This document shows, piece after piece, positions 1 through 9,770 of a stretch of DNA of 64,000 nucleotides. The notes under the pieces were generated by a model. The model did not search any database. It was not told where the DNA came from and saw only the letters and a program-made list of their open reading frames with translations. Origin of the DNA: Chthoniobacter flavus Ellin428 (lineage in GTDB: Bacteria; Verrucomicrobiota; Verrucomicrobiia; Chthoniobacterales; Chthoniobacteraceae); assembly GCF_000173075.1 (NCBI RefSeq), contig NZ_ABVL01000028.1:20124-84123 (forward strand), in the 5' to 3' direction. Numbering within the stretch: position 1 is the stretch's first letter; the number at the start of each line of letters is the position of its first letter. The translations under genes were made by a program, and so were the position numbers.

Positions 1-185
1 TATTGACCCCGCGTTCCGGATACGTTCACCGTGCCCCGCGCGGTCTTCGCGCTGTGAATATATGTCTGTTGAGTGACCCTTCTTCTCGCCCTAACTCGAG
101 CGGGGCGAGAACTGGAGAACCAGAGGCAAGCAACATCTCAAGCTCCGCGAACCACCTCGTCCGGCAATTCGGATTTCGCGGCGGC

Positions 186-947
186 CTAACTCTCCAGTCC
201 CAAGGATATTCTCCCAGCCCGAGTCTTCAACGCCTGCATCCTTTGGCGAATGAGTGGGGCGTTTTCCAGGAGCGCCTGGATTTCCTCCGGGGTTCGCTTC
301 GGTAGCGGGTGATGGAAATTCAAGTGATTTTCGAACTCCTCGTCGGTCAGCTTCGAAAATATCGTAGACTCACGGCGCCTGGCGATCTTGTCCGCCCGCT
401 GCTCGAGTCTCCACAGCGCTGAAGCGTCATCGTGGATCTTCTGCACCAGCGGCGGAACGGGCGGCCGAGGCTTCTCACGACGACGTTCCTCCTCGTCCCA
501 GTGCCAGGCGGCCACCTCGAACCGGATGTCGTTGCCGGCAAGAAGGCGAATTTTCCAAGCACAGAAAATTTGTGTCGATGACCGGTAGTGTCGCGGCCGG
601 GTCGACAGAATGAGATCTGTCTCCGGGGCCTGCAGGTCATAGATCTTCGGCGGCTCGTCCTCGGTGTATACCTGCGCCTGAGTCCCTTCGCCCAAAGAGA
701 AACACACGCCCACGAAATCGACGGCGTCGCAGATCCGGATCTTCAGGCCAATGACTTTATCTCCAGAATTTTCAAACCGAAGCGTCGGGTCCACCTCAAT
801 GCCATCAACTCGCATGGGCTCTCTCCAGCCGGGCTGGTCATCCCAGGGGAGTTTCCGAGGGATCGGGAGCTCCATTTCGGCTAATTGTTGGGAAAGCCAG
901 TCGTCCATGGTAAGAGACAAGTTTGGGATTGATTGAGACTGTACCAT
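186..947 (-). CDS. Hypothetical protein, 253 aa, partner of the upstream giant gene
   Basis: I do not recognise this protein. It begins MVQSQSIPNLSL, has no signal peptide or membrane segment, and looks soluble and globular: a Trp/Pro-rich start, a beta-rich middle with several Cys and Trp residues (about 60-150), and a charged helical C-terminal part containing an Arg/Glu-rich stretch near residue 155. Its ATG directly follows the TAA stop of the 1603-residue gene (TAAATG, no spacing), so the two are very probably co-transcribed and translationally coupled. That arrangement suggests a dedicated partner, chaperone or antagonist of the large protein, but nothing in the sequence proves a role. 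It ends with TAG. Downstream, positions 1-185 hold a small hairpin (CTCGCCC/GGGCGAG near 88-114) and nothing else I can support. Confidence 0.7.
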   Translation of the reverse strand: MVQSQSIPNLSLTMDDWLSQQLAEMELPIPRKLPWDDQPGWREPMRVDGIEVDPTLRFENSGDKVIGLKIRICDAVDFVGVCFSLGEGTQAQVYTEDEPPKIYDLQAPETDLILSTRPRHYRSSTQIFCAWKIRLLAGNDIRFEVAAWHWDEEERRREKPRPPVPPLVQKIHDDASALWRLEQRADKIARRRESTIFSKLTDEEFENHLNFHHPLPKRTPEEIQALLENAPLIRQRMQALKTRAGRISLGLES

Positions 948-3900
948 TTATTGGCCGTCCCTCAAGGTTTTCAAGTTCTTTATCTCGGCTACCACTTTGT
1001 TTACCTTGTTCCGGAGTCGATTGCCAAACATGCCCTCGTTTAATTGCCGAAGCGCCTTCTCGTAGAAAGCCTTTTGCACATTGTATCGATTCTCGTCCAG
1101 CGGCTTGAGGTAACCAAGTTCAGAAGTGTCTTCACTTTCAGCATATTGGGCCAGTTGCCGGACGGCTTCGCCGACTAGGACGCGCCGCTTTTCGGGATCC
1201 TTGATGATTTCCGGCCAGGACATTTTCTGGTAATCTGGATGGTTTGGATCGTGAGCCATCTTGTAACTGCGAAAAAGGGTTTCCAAAGTCTGAATCGCTT
1301 CCTGTTGCTTTTCCGGGTTCGCTTGCAGTCGGTCGACAGCATCGATGATATCTGCGACTGTCAGATGCTGCTGTAACTTGCGATAGCTGTTCCACTTGAC
1401 CCCACGGGCTCGCTCTGGCGACCGGAGAAATTCCTGGCTGTCGTCCAGGATATCGATGGCGTGGGTATATTCTTCAGCCGGAGTCGCACGCGCGACGATT
1501 TGTGCTACCTCCTCGTTGTCCCTGGATTTTGCCAGCACATGGTCGGACACGTCCTTTTTCGACAAATTGACCTTCACCGGAGAGGAATTCGGGTCATTCG
1601 GGTTCCAATTCGAGTTTACCATGGCATTCACTCCGGCATTCGCATCCCGGTTGGGAGTGACCCCCACCTGCTGAAACAACGGATCGTATTCGCTATGCGC
1701 GAGGTCGACTTCCTTTGCCACGTGATCAGCAAACCAAGCGTCTTCCGGCTGGTAGAACCGCACATTCTCGAAGTCCTCCAATTGCGGATTTCCTTCGCCT
1801 GATTTAAACCAGAATCGATTAGCGCCGTATCCAACTACTGTGCCTTTTCGCCCGTCTCTGGTTTCAATATCCCTGCCGATATCATTCGCCCCGACCTCGC
1901 CCCAGCCTTCATCCGGGTCTCTCGGGCCGAGGAGATATGCTCTCTCCTCAAATGTCCCGCTGCTGAGACGATCTCTCAGCGCTTGTCTGGCGGCGGCCGG
2001 AGTTTCGAAGGTTGCGGAGATATGGCCATCTGGCTCCACGACGGCCGCTCGATTGCCGGACATTTCCACATGCGGCATCGCCGGGTTGGCCGAGGAAGAT
2101 GCCTTTCCCGTAGGCTCACTCAAGCGACTCCCACCCACCGACCCTGCCAGCCGCGTTTCCGCCTGCGGGACGGTTTGCAGTTTCCCCTGGACGTCGCGGA
2201 TGGCGACGTTGGGGTTGGGGGTATTGGGGAGTGGGCCCGCCTCTAGCGTGCCGGTCCGGCCGTCTTGCGTTTCGATGGCCAGGCCGCGGTGGGCGTCGGT
2301 GACTTCGCCCCATGGGCCGGGTTTCGCGGGTGCGGTGTTAGGATTGGCGGACGTGTTAGGGACGGTGGCGCTGCTCTCCGGTGAAGGGGCATCGCCGCCC
2401 GCGGAACCCGCGAGGCGCGTGTCGGCCAGTGGGACTTCCCGCAAGGTCCCCTGGGCATCGCGGATGGCGACGTTGGGGTTGGGAGTATTGGGGAGTGGGC
2501 CCGCGGCCAGGGTGCCGGTCCGGCCGTCTCGCGTTTCGATGGGCAGACCGCGGTGGGCGTCGGTGACTTCGCCCCACGGGCCGGGCTGGGCCGCGGTGTT
2601 AGGCTTCGCCGCTGTCCCACGTGGAACATTCGGCGCGGCGGGGCGGACGTCGGCGGCGTCGAAGAGATGATCGTTCCCGTTGGCGTCGCGGATCGCCGCT
2701 TTTTGGGAATTGGCATCGCCCAAGGTGCCGGTGATGCCGTTGCGCGATTCGACACGGGTTCCGCGGTCGGCCTCGGTCACGCCCCAGGGGCGCTCCGATG
2801 TTACCGATGTTACCGGTATGGCCGGGGCCGGCGGCGAGGCTTTTGCGGTCGCCGCGCCGGGTGCCGCGGGATCGCGGGAAGAAGGTGCAGGAGACACCGC
2901 GCCGCCCGTGGGAGACGTTGTTTCCGCCGCTGGACGAGTGTCCGAGCCCGCGGGTTGTGGTATGAGTGGGGCCGCTGGCGGTGCCCCTGCATTGGAAAGT
3001 CTGGAAGCCGGAAGAGCGGCGAGCTGGCGCCGGGCCTGGGCGAGGTCGAGGCCGTGCATGGCCACGGCCAGGCTGTTGCCGTCGCGCTTGGCCTGCTCCT
3101 GCTGCGCCTGGGCGTCGGCGATGCGCTGCCGCAAGGCGGTCGCGGCATCGGGCGCCGGCGAGGTACCACCGGCCGGCGCGGCGGACGGCGTCGCGTCCGG
3201 ATCGGGACTCGACGGCGTATCTTGACGCGATGAGGAGGCGGGCGTATCGGAGAGCGATGAACCCGATGTCGAGGCTGGCCCAGTGGTGGGCGCAACGTCG
3301 CGCGGCCCGGCGGGCGAAGGAGATCGAGGAGCGGAAGGCGCGGGCGGCGATGATAGCCCAGGCGTTTGGGGGAGAGGCGCGGTTTCGGGCATGGGCGCGC
3401 CGGCCGAAGATCCGCCGCGCGGCCCCGAAGTGGGTGTGATTTCGACACTGGTATTGCCGTAGGGTTTTCCTCCGGTGAGCGCCTGTCGCGCGGTGATCTG
3501 CGGGTCCGTCCCGAGCGTTTCCCCGCGATCGAGCGCGGCTTTCATTTGCGTCGCGACCGAGTTATAAATCTCCCGCTCGCCGGGGTTGAGGGGGCGGCGC
3601 AAGGCCTGCGCGGTGACGGCGTCGACGCCGGGAAAGCGCGCGGCAATTTCCGCGTCGCTCAAGGCGTCGCGACTGCCCAGCCCGTATTGGTCGCGGAGGT
3701 AACCGCGCGTCGTGACTTCGCTGGCCACTTCGTGGGGGATGTCATTCACCGTGATCCCGTGGCCGGCCATGATGCCGCCGATGAGCGCGGCCTGGACTGC
3801 GCCGGAGAGCGTCTGGCCTTCGTCGGAAAGTCCCAGCGCCCTGGCGCCTTCCTTGATCGTGGTGTCGATGGCCACGTTTGCCGCCGCCCCCTGGGCCACG

Positions 3901-5759
3901 CGGGCGCCCAGCCCGGCGGCCTTCGTCCCAAAGCTCGCCCCCGCGCGATTCGCCCAATCCTTCCCGAAATTTTCGAAGGACTGGACGACGCCGGGCGAAC
4001 CTTTCTCGTAGGCGTTGGCCGCGCCACGCAGGCCGCGAGCGGCCAGGCTTTCGCCTTCACCGGCCAGCGCGCTGAGCCCTGTGGCGGCCACGCCGGTCAC
4101 GGCCTTGGGCAGGCCCGCGCCGAAGCTGATGAGATTGCCGGCCGCATCGTAGTAAGGATGCGCCTCGGCGGCGTCGTTGAACGCCTTCACCGTGTCCGAA
4201 TACTCGCCGAGTTTGTGCAAAATTTTGTTCGCGCCCCACGAGGCGATGCCGCCGGTGATGGCGCCGCCGATGGCCGCGCCGAGCGGCACGGTGACGACAT
4301 CGGCCGGCCCGAAGAACGCGCCGATGGCCGCCCCGGCTTCCGCGCCGACGGGCGCGCCGGCGAGAAAGGCCGCGCCGGTGGTGGCGCCGTGGCCGAGGGC
4401 CATGAGGCGGCGCGCCACGGGGTTGGTCTCGACGAGCTGTTGCTGCTCCTGCATGGCCTTCTCGGCAGCCTGCGCCTTGGGGAGCAAGGCATTGAATTTA
4501 TCCTGGTCGATCTGGCCCGCCTGGAAGGCCGCGCGCACGCCGTCGGTGAGACGTTTCGGATCGAAGCTGATCGAGCCATTGGTCTCCAGGCGATAAGGCG
4601 CATCCGTGGGCTGAAAGGGCGCGGGTGGCGGGGAGGGCGCGGCGGACGCAGCGGATGGCGTGGGCGCATTCGACGGCGTCACTGCGGTGTTAGTTACCGG
4701 GCCGTTGGTTTGGGAGTTATTAGTGGGAGGGTTCTTAGTCAGGGAGTCATTGGCGATCGCGTCCGCGATCCCCTGCCCGGCCCGGAGGTTATCCAGCCCG
4801 GCGGAAGAAGAGTGATCCAACCCGGGAATGGCCGGCGCGGGCGACGCCGCCGGCTGCGGCCACGCGGGCGTGGGTAGCGAAGCGCTTGACACGGCGTCCG
4901 GCTGGCTCTGCGCCGTAGCCGGCGGCGGCGGCCCTTGCGACGCCGATCCCTGGTCCGGCGTAGCGGTGGCAGGCGGTCCCGCGGCGGCCAGGCGCGAAGT
5001 CGACCCCTGGTCCGACGAAGCGGCGGTAGGCGGCCCCGCGGCGGCCAGGCGCGAAGTCGACAGCGCGCTGTAGGAGCGGCGCAAGTCATCCAAAGTATCG
5101 GCGTGATCGCTGACGATCGACGCCGCGCGGTTACTGAGGTCCGCGAGGTTATCCCGAAGAAGCTGGGATTGCGGGGTCAGCCGCGTGGGCCCAAACGGTG
5201 AAGACTGATTGGCACTGGAATCGGCCAGCGCCGCATTGATCCGCGCCTGGATCGCGCTGTGCAACGCCGCCGGATCGGCCAGCGCATCATCCGGCACGCT
5301 GAACCCGAGATAGCCCAGCTTCTGCCGCGTATCGAGCATCGACTGCCCGGCCACCTGCCGCGCCGCCTGGTAATCCTGCTGGGCCCTGGACACCGGATCC
5401 GCCGGCGCCGGCGAAGCATCAGGCCCGGAGCTCGACGGCGCGGTGAGCAGCGTGAGCGCCGCGCCCGGATCGGCCGAGGAAGGCGAAGTGATATTCGGCA
5501 GAGTCTCGTACGACGGTGCGGCATTCAGCGGCGCATTCGGAATTTTCCAGGCATCCCAAGGATCCGGCGCGGAAGCATCCGGCGCGTCGGGAATGGACTG
5601 ATCAGCCCACGGCCTCGGCGTATAATAAGTGAGCCCGCGCTGTGCGAGGTCAGACGCCTTGATCGTGGCATCATCGAGCGTCGTGGCGCTGCTCGTCGAC
5701 GTCGACGTCGGAGCTGCGTCCATGGCCTCGGGATCGGAATCAAAAAAGGAATCGCCCAT
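948..5759 (-). CDS. Giant Pro/Ala/Gly-rich protein with WGEV repeat modules, 1603 aa, function unknown
   Basis: Start MGDSFFDSDPEAMDA. Residues 1-400 are low-complexity Ala/Pro/Ser/Thr with short duplications (SRLAAAGPP twice). A Gly/Ala-rich hydrophobic stretch at about 455-510 could insert in a membrane and resembles glycine-zipper segments. A second disordered Pro/Ser region (about 770-980) leads into four related modules (about 987-1336), each with the core W-G-x-V-(T)-x-x-D-R/H-G-x-x-(I/V)-E-(S/T)-(R/Q)-(N/D)-G-x-x-G-T, like small beta-barrel repeats. The last 250 residues are charged, helical and contain EEYTHAIDIL, which may or may not be a metal site. There is no signal peptide. The mixture of disordered linkers, a glycine zipper and repeated small modules recalls phage internal virion or polyvalent proteins, but this is inference. 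It is followed without a gap by the 253-residue gene. Confidence 0.75.
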   Translation of the reverse strand: MGDSFFDSDPEAMDAAPTSTSTSSATTLDDATIKASDLAQRGLTYYTPRPWADQSIPDAPDASAPDPWDAWKIPNAPLNAAPSYETLPNITSPSSADPGAALTLLTAPSSSGPDASPAPADPVSRAQQDYQAARQVAGQSMLDTRQKLGYLGFSVPDDALADPAALHSAIQARINAALADSSANQSSPFGPTRLTPQSQLLRDNLADLSNRAASIVSDHADTLDDLRRSYSALSTSRLAAAGPPTAASSDQGSTSRLAAAGPPATATPDQGSASQGPPPPATAQSQPDAVSSASLPTPAWPQPAASPAPAIPGLDHSSSAGLDNLRAGQGIADAIANDSLTKNPPTNNSQTNGPVTNTAVTPSNAPTPSAASAAPSPPPAPFQPTDAPYRLETNGSISFDPKRLTDGVRAAFQAGQIDQDKFNALLPKAQAAEKAMQEQQQLVETNPVARRLMALGHGATTGAAFLAGAPVGAEAGAAIGAFFGPADVVTVPLGAAIGGAITGGIASWGANKILHKLGEYSDTVKAFNDAAEAHPYYDAAGNLISFGAGLPKAVTGVAATGLSALAGEGESLAARGLRGAANAYEKGSPGVVQSFENFGKDWANRAGASFGTKAAGLGARVAQGAAANVAIDTTIKEGARALGLSDEGQTLSGAVQAALIGGIMAGHGITVNDIPHEVASEVTTRGYLRDQYGLGSRDALSDAEIAARFPGVDAVTAQALRRPLNPGEREIYNSVATQMKAALDRGETLGTDPQITARQALTGGKPYGNTSVEITPTSGPRGGSSAGAPMPETAPLPQTPGLSSPPAPSAPRSPSPAGPRDVAPTTGPASTSGSSLSDTPASSSRQDTPSSPDPDATPSAAPAGGTSPAPDAATALRQRIADAQAQQEQAKRDGNSLAVAMHGLDLAQARRQLAALPASRLSNAGAPPAAPLIPQPAGSDTRPAAETTSPTGGAVSPAPSSRDPAAPGAATAKASPPAPAIPVTSVTSERPWGVTEADRGTRVESRNGITGTLGDANSQKAAIRDANGNDHLFDAADVRPAAPNVPRGTAAKPNTAAQPGPWGEVTDAHRGLPIETRDGRTGTLAAGPLPNTPNPNVAIRDAQGTLREVPLADTRLAGSAGGDAPSPESSATVPNTSANPNTAPAKPGPWGEVTDAHRGLAIETQDGRTGTLEAGPLPNTPNPNVAIRDVQGKLQTVPQAETRLAGSVGGSRLSEPTGKASSSANPAMPHVEMSGNRAAVVEPDGHISATFETPAAARQALRDRLSSGTFEERAYLLGPRDPDEGWGEVGANDIGRDIETRDGRKGTVVGYGANRFWFKSGEGNPQLEDFENVRFYQPEDAWFADHVAKEVDLAHSEYDPLFQQVGVTPNRDANAGVNAMVNSNWNPNDPNSSPVKVNLSKKDVSDHVLAKSRDNEEVAQIVARATPAEEYTHAIDILDDSQEFLRSPERARGVKWNSYRKLQQHLTVADIIDAVDRLQANPEKQQEAIQTLETLFRSYKMAHDPNHPDYQKMSWPEIIKDPEKRRVLVGEAVRQLAQYAESEDTSELGYLKPLDENRYNVQKAFYEKALRQLNEGMFGNRLRNKVNKVVAEIKNLKTLRDGQ
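1752..2797 (-). repeat. Four tandem copies of a WGEV protein module inside the giant gene
   Basis: Module copies lie at about 2640-2797, 2408-2581, 2142-2318 and 1752-1908 on the minus strand. The two middle copies are nearly identical even at DNA level (both contain GPLPNTPNPNVAIRD), so they arose by recent duplication. The outer two have diverged but keep the Trp, Gly and E-(S/T)-R-x-G core. Confidence 0.75.
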
Positions 5760-6718
5760 CCCCCGCCGCCGTTGCTACCCTTCAGGTGAGGGTCAAGCGC
5801 GAAAGTAGGAGTTAGCGCATTTTAAATAACACTGCAGTCGCGGCGAATGAAACGCCGAGGGGAAAAGGATGAAGGATGAGGGATGAAGTGAATTGCGCTA
5901 CGCGGTTTTTGGGAGATCGACACTCGCTATCGGGTAACGTGCTTTTTCATCCTTCCGCCTTCATCCTTCATCCTTCTCTTCCTCTGCTGGCTTCTCTATT
6001 TTTCGAGAACCGGCTCCTAAAGCGGCGCAGCTGCGCCGCACTCCAAAACGCAAGGGTCCATGGCCCGCCGTTTCGCATCGTAAAAATAGTTGCCTGGCGA
6101 GCGTAGACTCAGCGCGGAGGCGGACCTCCGGGGAGCACACTCGTTTGCTCGGCGCCTCACTTCAGATTCTTAATCTGGCTCTTCGCTGTTTGGAGTGGGT
6201 GCCAACGGCTTGGCGTTTGCTCCGCGGTGAAATTATGGCAGTGAGCGCGAAGCGCCCCAACCATCTTCGTCATCCTGAGCGGAGCGGGGAAGCATGGGCG
6301 GAGTCCAAGGACCTCCGACTTCCGCGGGTTTTTGTGCGGAGCGTCGGCAAGCTCTCGAAGAAAAAACGTCTTCTCCGGTGAAGCGCGTGAAGAGAAGGAT
6401 ATTGGGCGTCCCCCTTCTTCATTACGGCAAAGATCATGGTTTAGCGAATAACAGTAACGATGGTATCGCAATCCCGTCGCTCGGTTACACGGCTCCGCGC
6501 AAAAACCCACGGAGATCAGAGGTCCTTCGACTCCGCCCATGCTTCCCTGCTCCGCTCAGGATGACACGTTTTTTTCCGGGCGCTTCGCGCTCACTGCGAT
6601 GATTTCCCCGCGAGCACAGGCAGTTCGTAAGCCACCCACTCCAAACAGCGAAGAGCCCTAATTACTGATTACTAAATACTGATCACTAATCCCCTTACCG
6701 ACCGCGGCCCCGCTCCGG
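5760..6718. other. 959-bp gene-free gap
   Basis: This gap separates the start of the giant gene from the end of the PQQ-like gene. It contains a heptamer-type array of AAGGATG units near 5867-5885 facing CATCCTT units near 5950-5975, the long inverted repeat at 6178-6655, and an ACTGATTACTAAAT-type short repeat at 6662-6691. The promoter of the 1603-residue gene must lie near 5760-5830, but I see no convincing -35/-10 pair. No open frame here looks coding. Confidence 0.6.
6178..6655. repeat. Long inverted repeat, dispersed intergenic element
   Basis: Two arms of about 165 bases (6178-6345 and 6492-6655) are near-perfect reverse complements. The outer part has GGCTCTTCGCTGTTTGGAGT, the middle GCAGTGAGCGCGAAGCGCC, the inner part CATCCTGAGCGGAGC and GGGTTTTTG. 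The spacer is about 146 bases and codes for nothing recognisable. The inner segment recurs at 22019-22063. The structure resembles a non-autonomous mobile or REP-like element. Confidence 0.7.
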
Positions 6719-7990
6719 CTACTTCCCCCCGAGGCAAAACAAATGCGTCATCCCGCGCACGAAAATCTTTCCCTGCGCGAAGGCCGGCGTCGCCAACACC
6801 TTCTCTCCAAAGGACGACTGGGATACTTCTCCGTATTGCCGCAGGGTGCCAGCTACCGTCATCACCCCTTTCGCGGTGATGACATACAGCTTGCCGCCCG
6901 CGATACTCGGTGACGCGTTGCACTCGTCGCCCAGGTCGTGCTCCCACTGCTTCCTGCCGGTTTTCGCGTCGTAGCAGGTCATCATTCCACCGGCATCGAC
7001 GAGAAACACCAACTCGCCATCGCTCACCGGGCTGGTCACCGCGGGGATGCCATCCTCCGCCACCCAGCCGAGATGTGACCCCGTCACATCGCCCTCCCCA
7101 TCGGGCCGAATCGTTTGCAACTTGTTCGCCGGGCTGACGGCGAAAACGGTGCCATTGGCAAAGATCGGCGAGGGCGTCACCTCGCCGTCGAGCCCCTCCG
7201 CGCGCCACAGCTCCGCGCCATCCTTGGCCGCATACGAAATCACCAGCGGCACCGCGCAAGTCACGATCTGCGTCTTGCCCGCCGCATCGAAGACAATCGG
7301 CGTAGCCCACGAGGCTCCCACCGGACGCTCCCGCTCCCACACCACCTTTCCCGTCGCGCCGTCGAGCGCCAGAAGTTTGCTCGCCTTATCCTCCGGATCA
7401 CCTTGGTCGAACTGCACGATCACCCGGCCCTGCCAGGTGAGCAACGAGGTCGCGAAGCCATATTGATTCTTGGGAAAACCGAGATACTTCGCCCACGCCA
7501 CTTTGCCGTCGAAATCAAAGGCCGCGATGTCGCCATCCGCAAACATCGCATACACACGCTGCCCATCCGTCGCCACCGTCCCCGCCGCCATTCCGCATTC
7601 GTCCGGCACCTTCGGCCGTTCGTCCGGACTTCCCGCGGTCCTCGGCACGGTGCTTTCCCACAGCAACTTTCCCGTCGCCACGTCGAAGGCCATCACCTCG
7701 CACTTCTTCTCGTCCCCGCCGGAGAGAAACACCCGGTTCCCCCAGACAACCGGCGAACTGAACCCCGCCATTGGCACCGGCACCGACCACGCCACATTCT
7801 CCCCGCTCTGGACATTGAAACTCAGCGGGAACCCTTTTTGTTGGGTAAACCCATTCCCCTCCGGCCCACGAAACCGCGGCCAATTCGCTTGAAACTCCTT
7901 GGCGGGCAGCCCATCCGCCATGAGCAGGCCAGCGACCCCAACCGCCAGGACCATGGAGAGGAGAAGTTTGCCGGGATTGAGGATATTCAT
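6719..7990 (-). CDS. PQQ-binding-like beta-propeller repeat protein, exported
   Basis: Predicted exported protein of about 423 residues. I chose the ATG at 7990, which gives MNILNPGKLLLSMVLAVGVAG, a good signal peptide; an in-frame TTG lies 7 codons upstream. The mature part repeats propeller blades such as VMAFDVATGKLLWE, LLALDGATGKVVWE and CYDAKTGRKQWEHDLG, typical of PQQ-like/BamB-type eight-bladed propellers (PF13360 type). The opening NWPRFRGPEGNG is characteristic of the exported propellers that are abundant in Planctomycetota and Verrucomicrobiota. Such proteins lack the PQQ-dehydrogenase active site and their substrate is generally unknown. It is divergent from a second PQQ-like gene starting at 8077, so the 86-base gap should hold both promoters. 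Confidence 0.9.
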   Translation of the reverse strand: MNILNPGKLLLSMVLAVGVAGLLMADGLPAKEFQANWPRFRGPEGNGFTQQKGFPLSFNVQSGENVAWSVPVPMAGFSSPVVWGNRVFLSGGDEKKCEVMAFDVATGKLLWESTVPRTAGSPDERPKVPDECGMAAGTVATDGQRVYAMFADGDIAAFDFDGKVAWAKYLGFPKNQYGFATSLLTWQGRVIVQFDQGDPEDKASKLLALDGATGKVVWERERPVGASWATPIVFDAAGKTQIVTCAVPLVISYAAKDGAELWRAEGLDGEVTPSPIFANGTVFAVSPANKLQTIRPDGEGDVTGSHLGWVAEDGIPAVTSPVSDGELVFLVDAGGMMTCYDAKTGRKQWEHDLGDECNASPSIAGGKLYVITAKGVMTVAGTLRQYGEVSQSSFGEKVLATPAFAQGKIFVRGMTHLFCLGGK

Positions 7991-8076
7991 ACGGTGGCGG
8001 GGAGGGATCAAAGAAAGTGCCAGTATTCTACGCGGGGGCGGGTTGACAACGGTAAGTCGACCTGAACCCCGCTTTT

Positions 8077-9760
8077 ATGACCAGGCTATCCCCCCTTTCT
8101 TTGACGCTCACCTTTCTCCTGGCGGCCGCCACGGTCCAGGCTGCCGACTGGCCATCCTGGGGCGGCCGCGATCCGGGGCGGAACATGGTGTCGAACGAAA
8201 AGGGCCTGCCCGCGAACTTCAATCCCGGCGAAAAATCTCCGACCGGCAGCGGCATCCTGCCGGGCACCACGCAAAACGTCCGTTGGGTGGTCAAGCTCGG
8301 CACCTTCATCTGCGGCAACCCGACGGTGGCCAACGGCCGCGTTTTCGTGGGCAGCGACGACGCCAGTCTCCAGGGCGATCCGCGGCTCAAGCGCACCAAG
8401 GGCGGCATGGTGTGGTGCCTGGATGAGAAGACCGGCCAGACCCTCTGGCGTCTGCCCGTGCCCGCCCGGCCGAAAGAGCGGCTCCCCGAGAACGCGCACT
8501 ACGGACAGCAAAATCTCGGCGTGTGCTCATCACCCTGCGTGGTCGGCGATCGCGCCTATGTCGTCACGAACTCCTGTGAAATTCTTTGCCTCAATGTCAA
8601 AAGCCAGGCCGAGGGCAATCAGGGTCCCTTCCAGGATGAAGCCCAATACATCGCCGGCGCGAAGAATCCGCCCGTACCGATCGAGAAGACCGACGGCGAT
8701 ATTATCTGGAAATACGATCTGGTGGATGACCTCGGCGTATGCCCGCACGACGTGGCCGCCTGCTCCATCCTCGCCGATGGCCGGTTCCTCTACGTCACCT
8801 CCGCCAATGGCGTCAATCACGAGCACACCTTCTGCCTGCGGCCCGACGCGCCGAGCTTCATCTGTCTCGACGCCCAGACCGGCAAGCTGCTCGCCACCGA
8901 TACCGAGGGTCTCGGCCACCGCATGTGGCATTGCCTGTGGTCGCCGCCCACCATCGGCACGGTGAATGGCAAAAAGCTCGTCTTCTTCGGCGGCGGCGAT
9001 GGCGTCTGCTACGCGTTCGAGGCGCTCACGGAAGTGCCCGGCCAGCCCGTCCATTTCAAGAAAGTGTGGTCCTTCGATTGCGACCTGCCGAACTACCGCG
9101 ACCCGCTCGGCGACGGCCAGTCCCTTCAACTACTACATCGGCGACAAGCGCAAAAAATATTCGACCAACAAGGACGACGGCACCTTCCTCGGGCCGAGTG
9201 AGATCATCGCCTCGCCGGTCTTCCATGAAGGCCGCGTGTATTGCACCATCGGCCAGGATCCCATGCATGGCCGCGGGCGCGGCATGCTCGCTTGCATCGA
9301 CGCCAGCAAGACGGGCGACATTACCCAGAGCGGTTGCGTGTGGCGCTACGACGGCATCGAGCGCACCATCGGCAGCGTCGCCATTCACAATGGCCTGCTC
9401 TTCGCAAGCGACCTCGCCGGACATATCCACTGCCTCGATGTCCAGACCGGCAAACCCTACTGGGTCTATGACGCCAAGGCGGATGATTGGAGCACGCCGC
9501 TCGTCGCCGACGGCAAGGTCTACGTCGGCACCAAGAAAAAACTCGTCGTCCTCGCCGAGAGCAAGGAGATGAAACTTCTCTCCGAGATCAACCTCGGCTC
9601 CAGCGCCTACGCCACGCCCGTCGCCGCCAACGGCACCCTCTTCGTCTGCTCGCAAAGCTACCTCTGGGCCGTGCAACAAGGCGCCCACGAGGCGCCGGGA
9701 ACGACCAGTAGCAACGCGCTAGTGCCAGTCACAGGGTCAGTCACCGCATCCGCGAAGTAA
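8077..9760 (+). CDS. PQQ-binding-like beta-propeller protein, frameshifted
   Basis: Signal peptide MTRLSPLSLTLTFLLAAATVQA followed by DWPSWGGRDPGRNM, the same exported propeller type as the divergent neighbour. The frame runs well until about 9121, where it continues as junk; from the same point another frame carries FNYYIGDKRKKYSTNKDDG and the remaining blades (CLDVQTGKPYWVYDA, KVYVGTKKKLVVLAE) to the stop at 9760. Removing one C from the CCC at 9122-9124 restores a single protein of about 560 residues (GDGQSFNYYIGD). The break is therefore a one-base insertion in a short C run, most likely a sequencing error. Separate fragments would be 8077-9201 and roughly 9125-9760. Confidence 0.85.
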
Positions 9761-9770
9761 CGCGCTTTCG

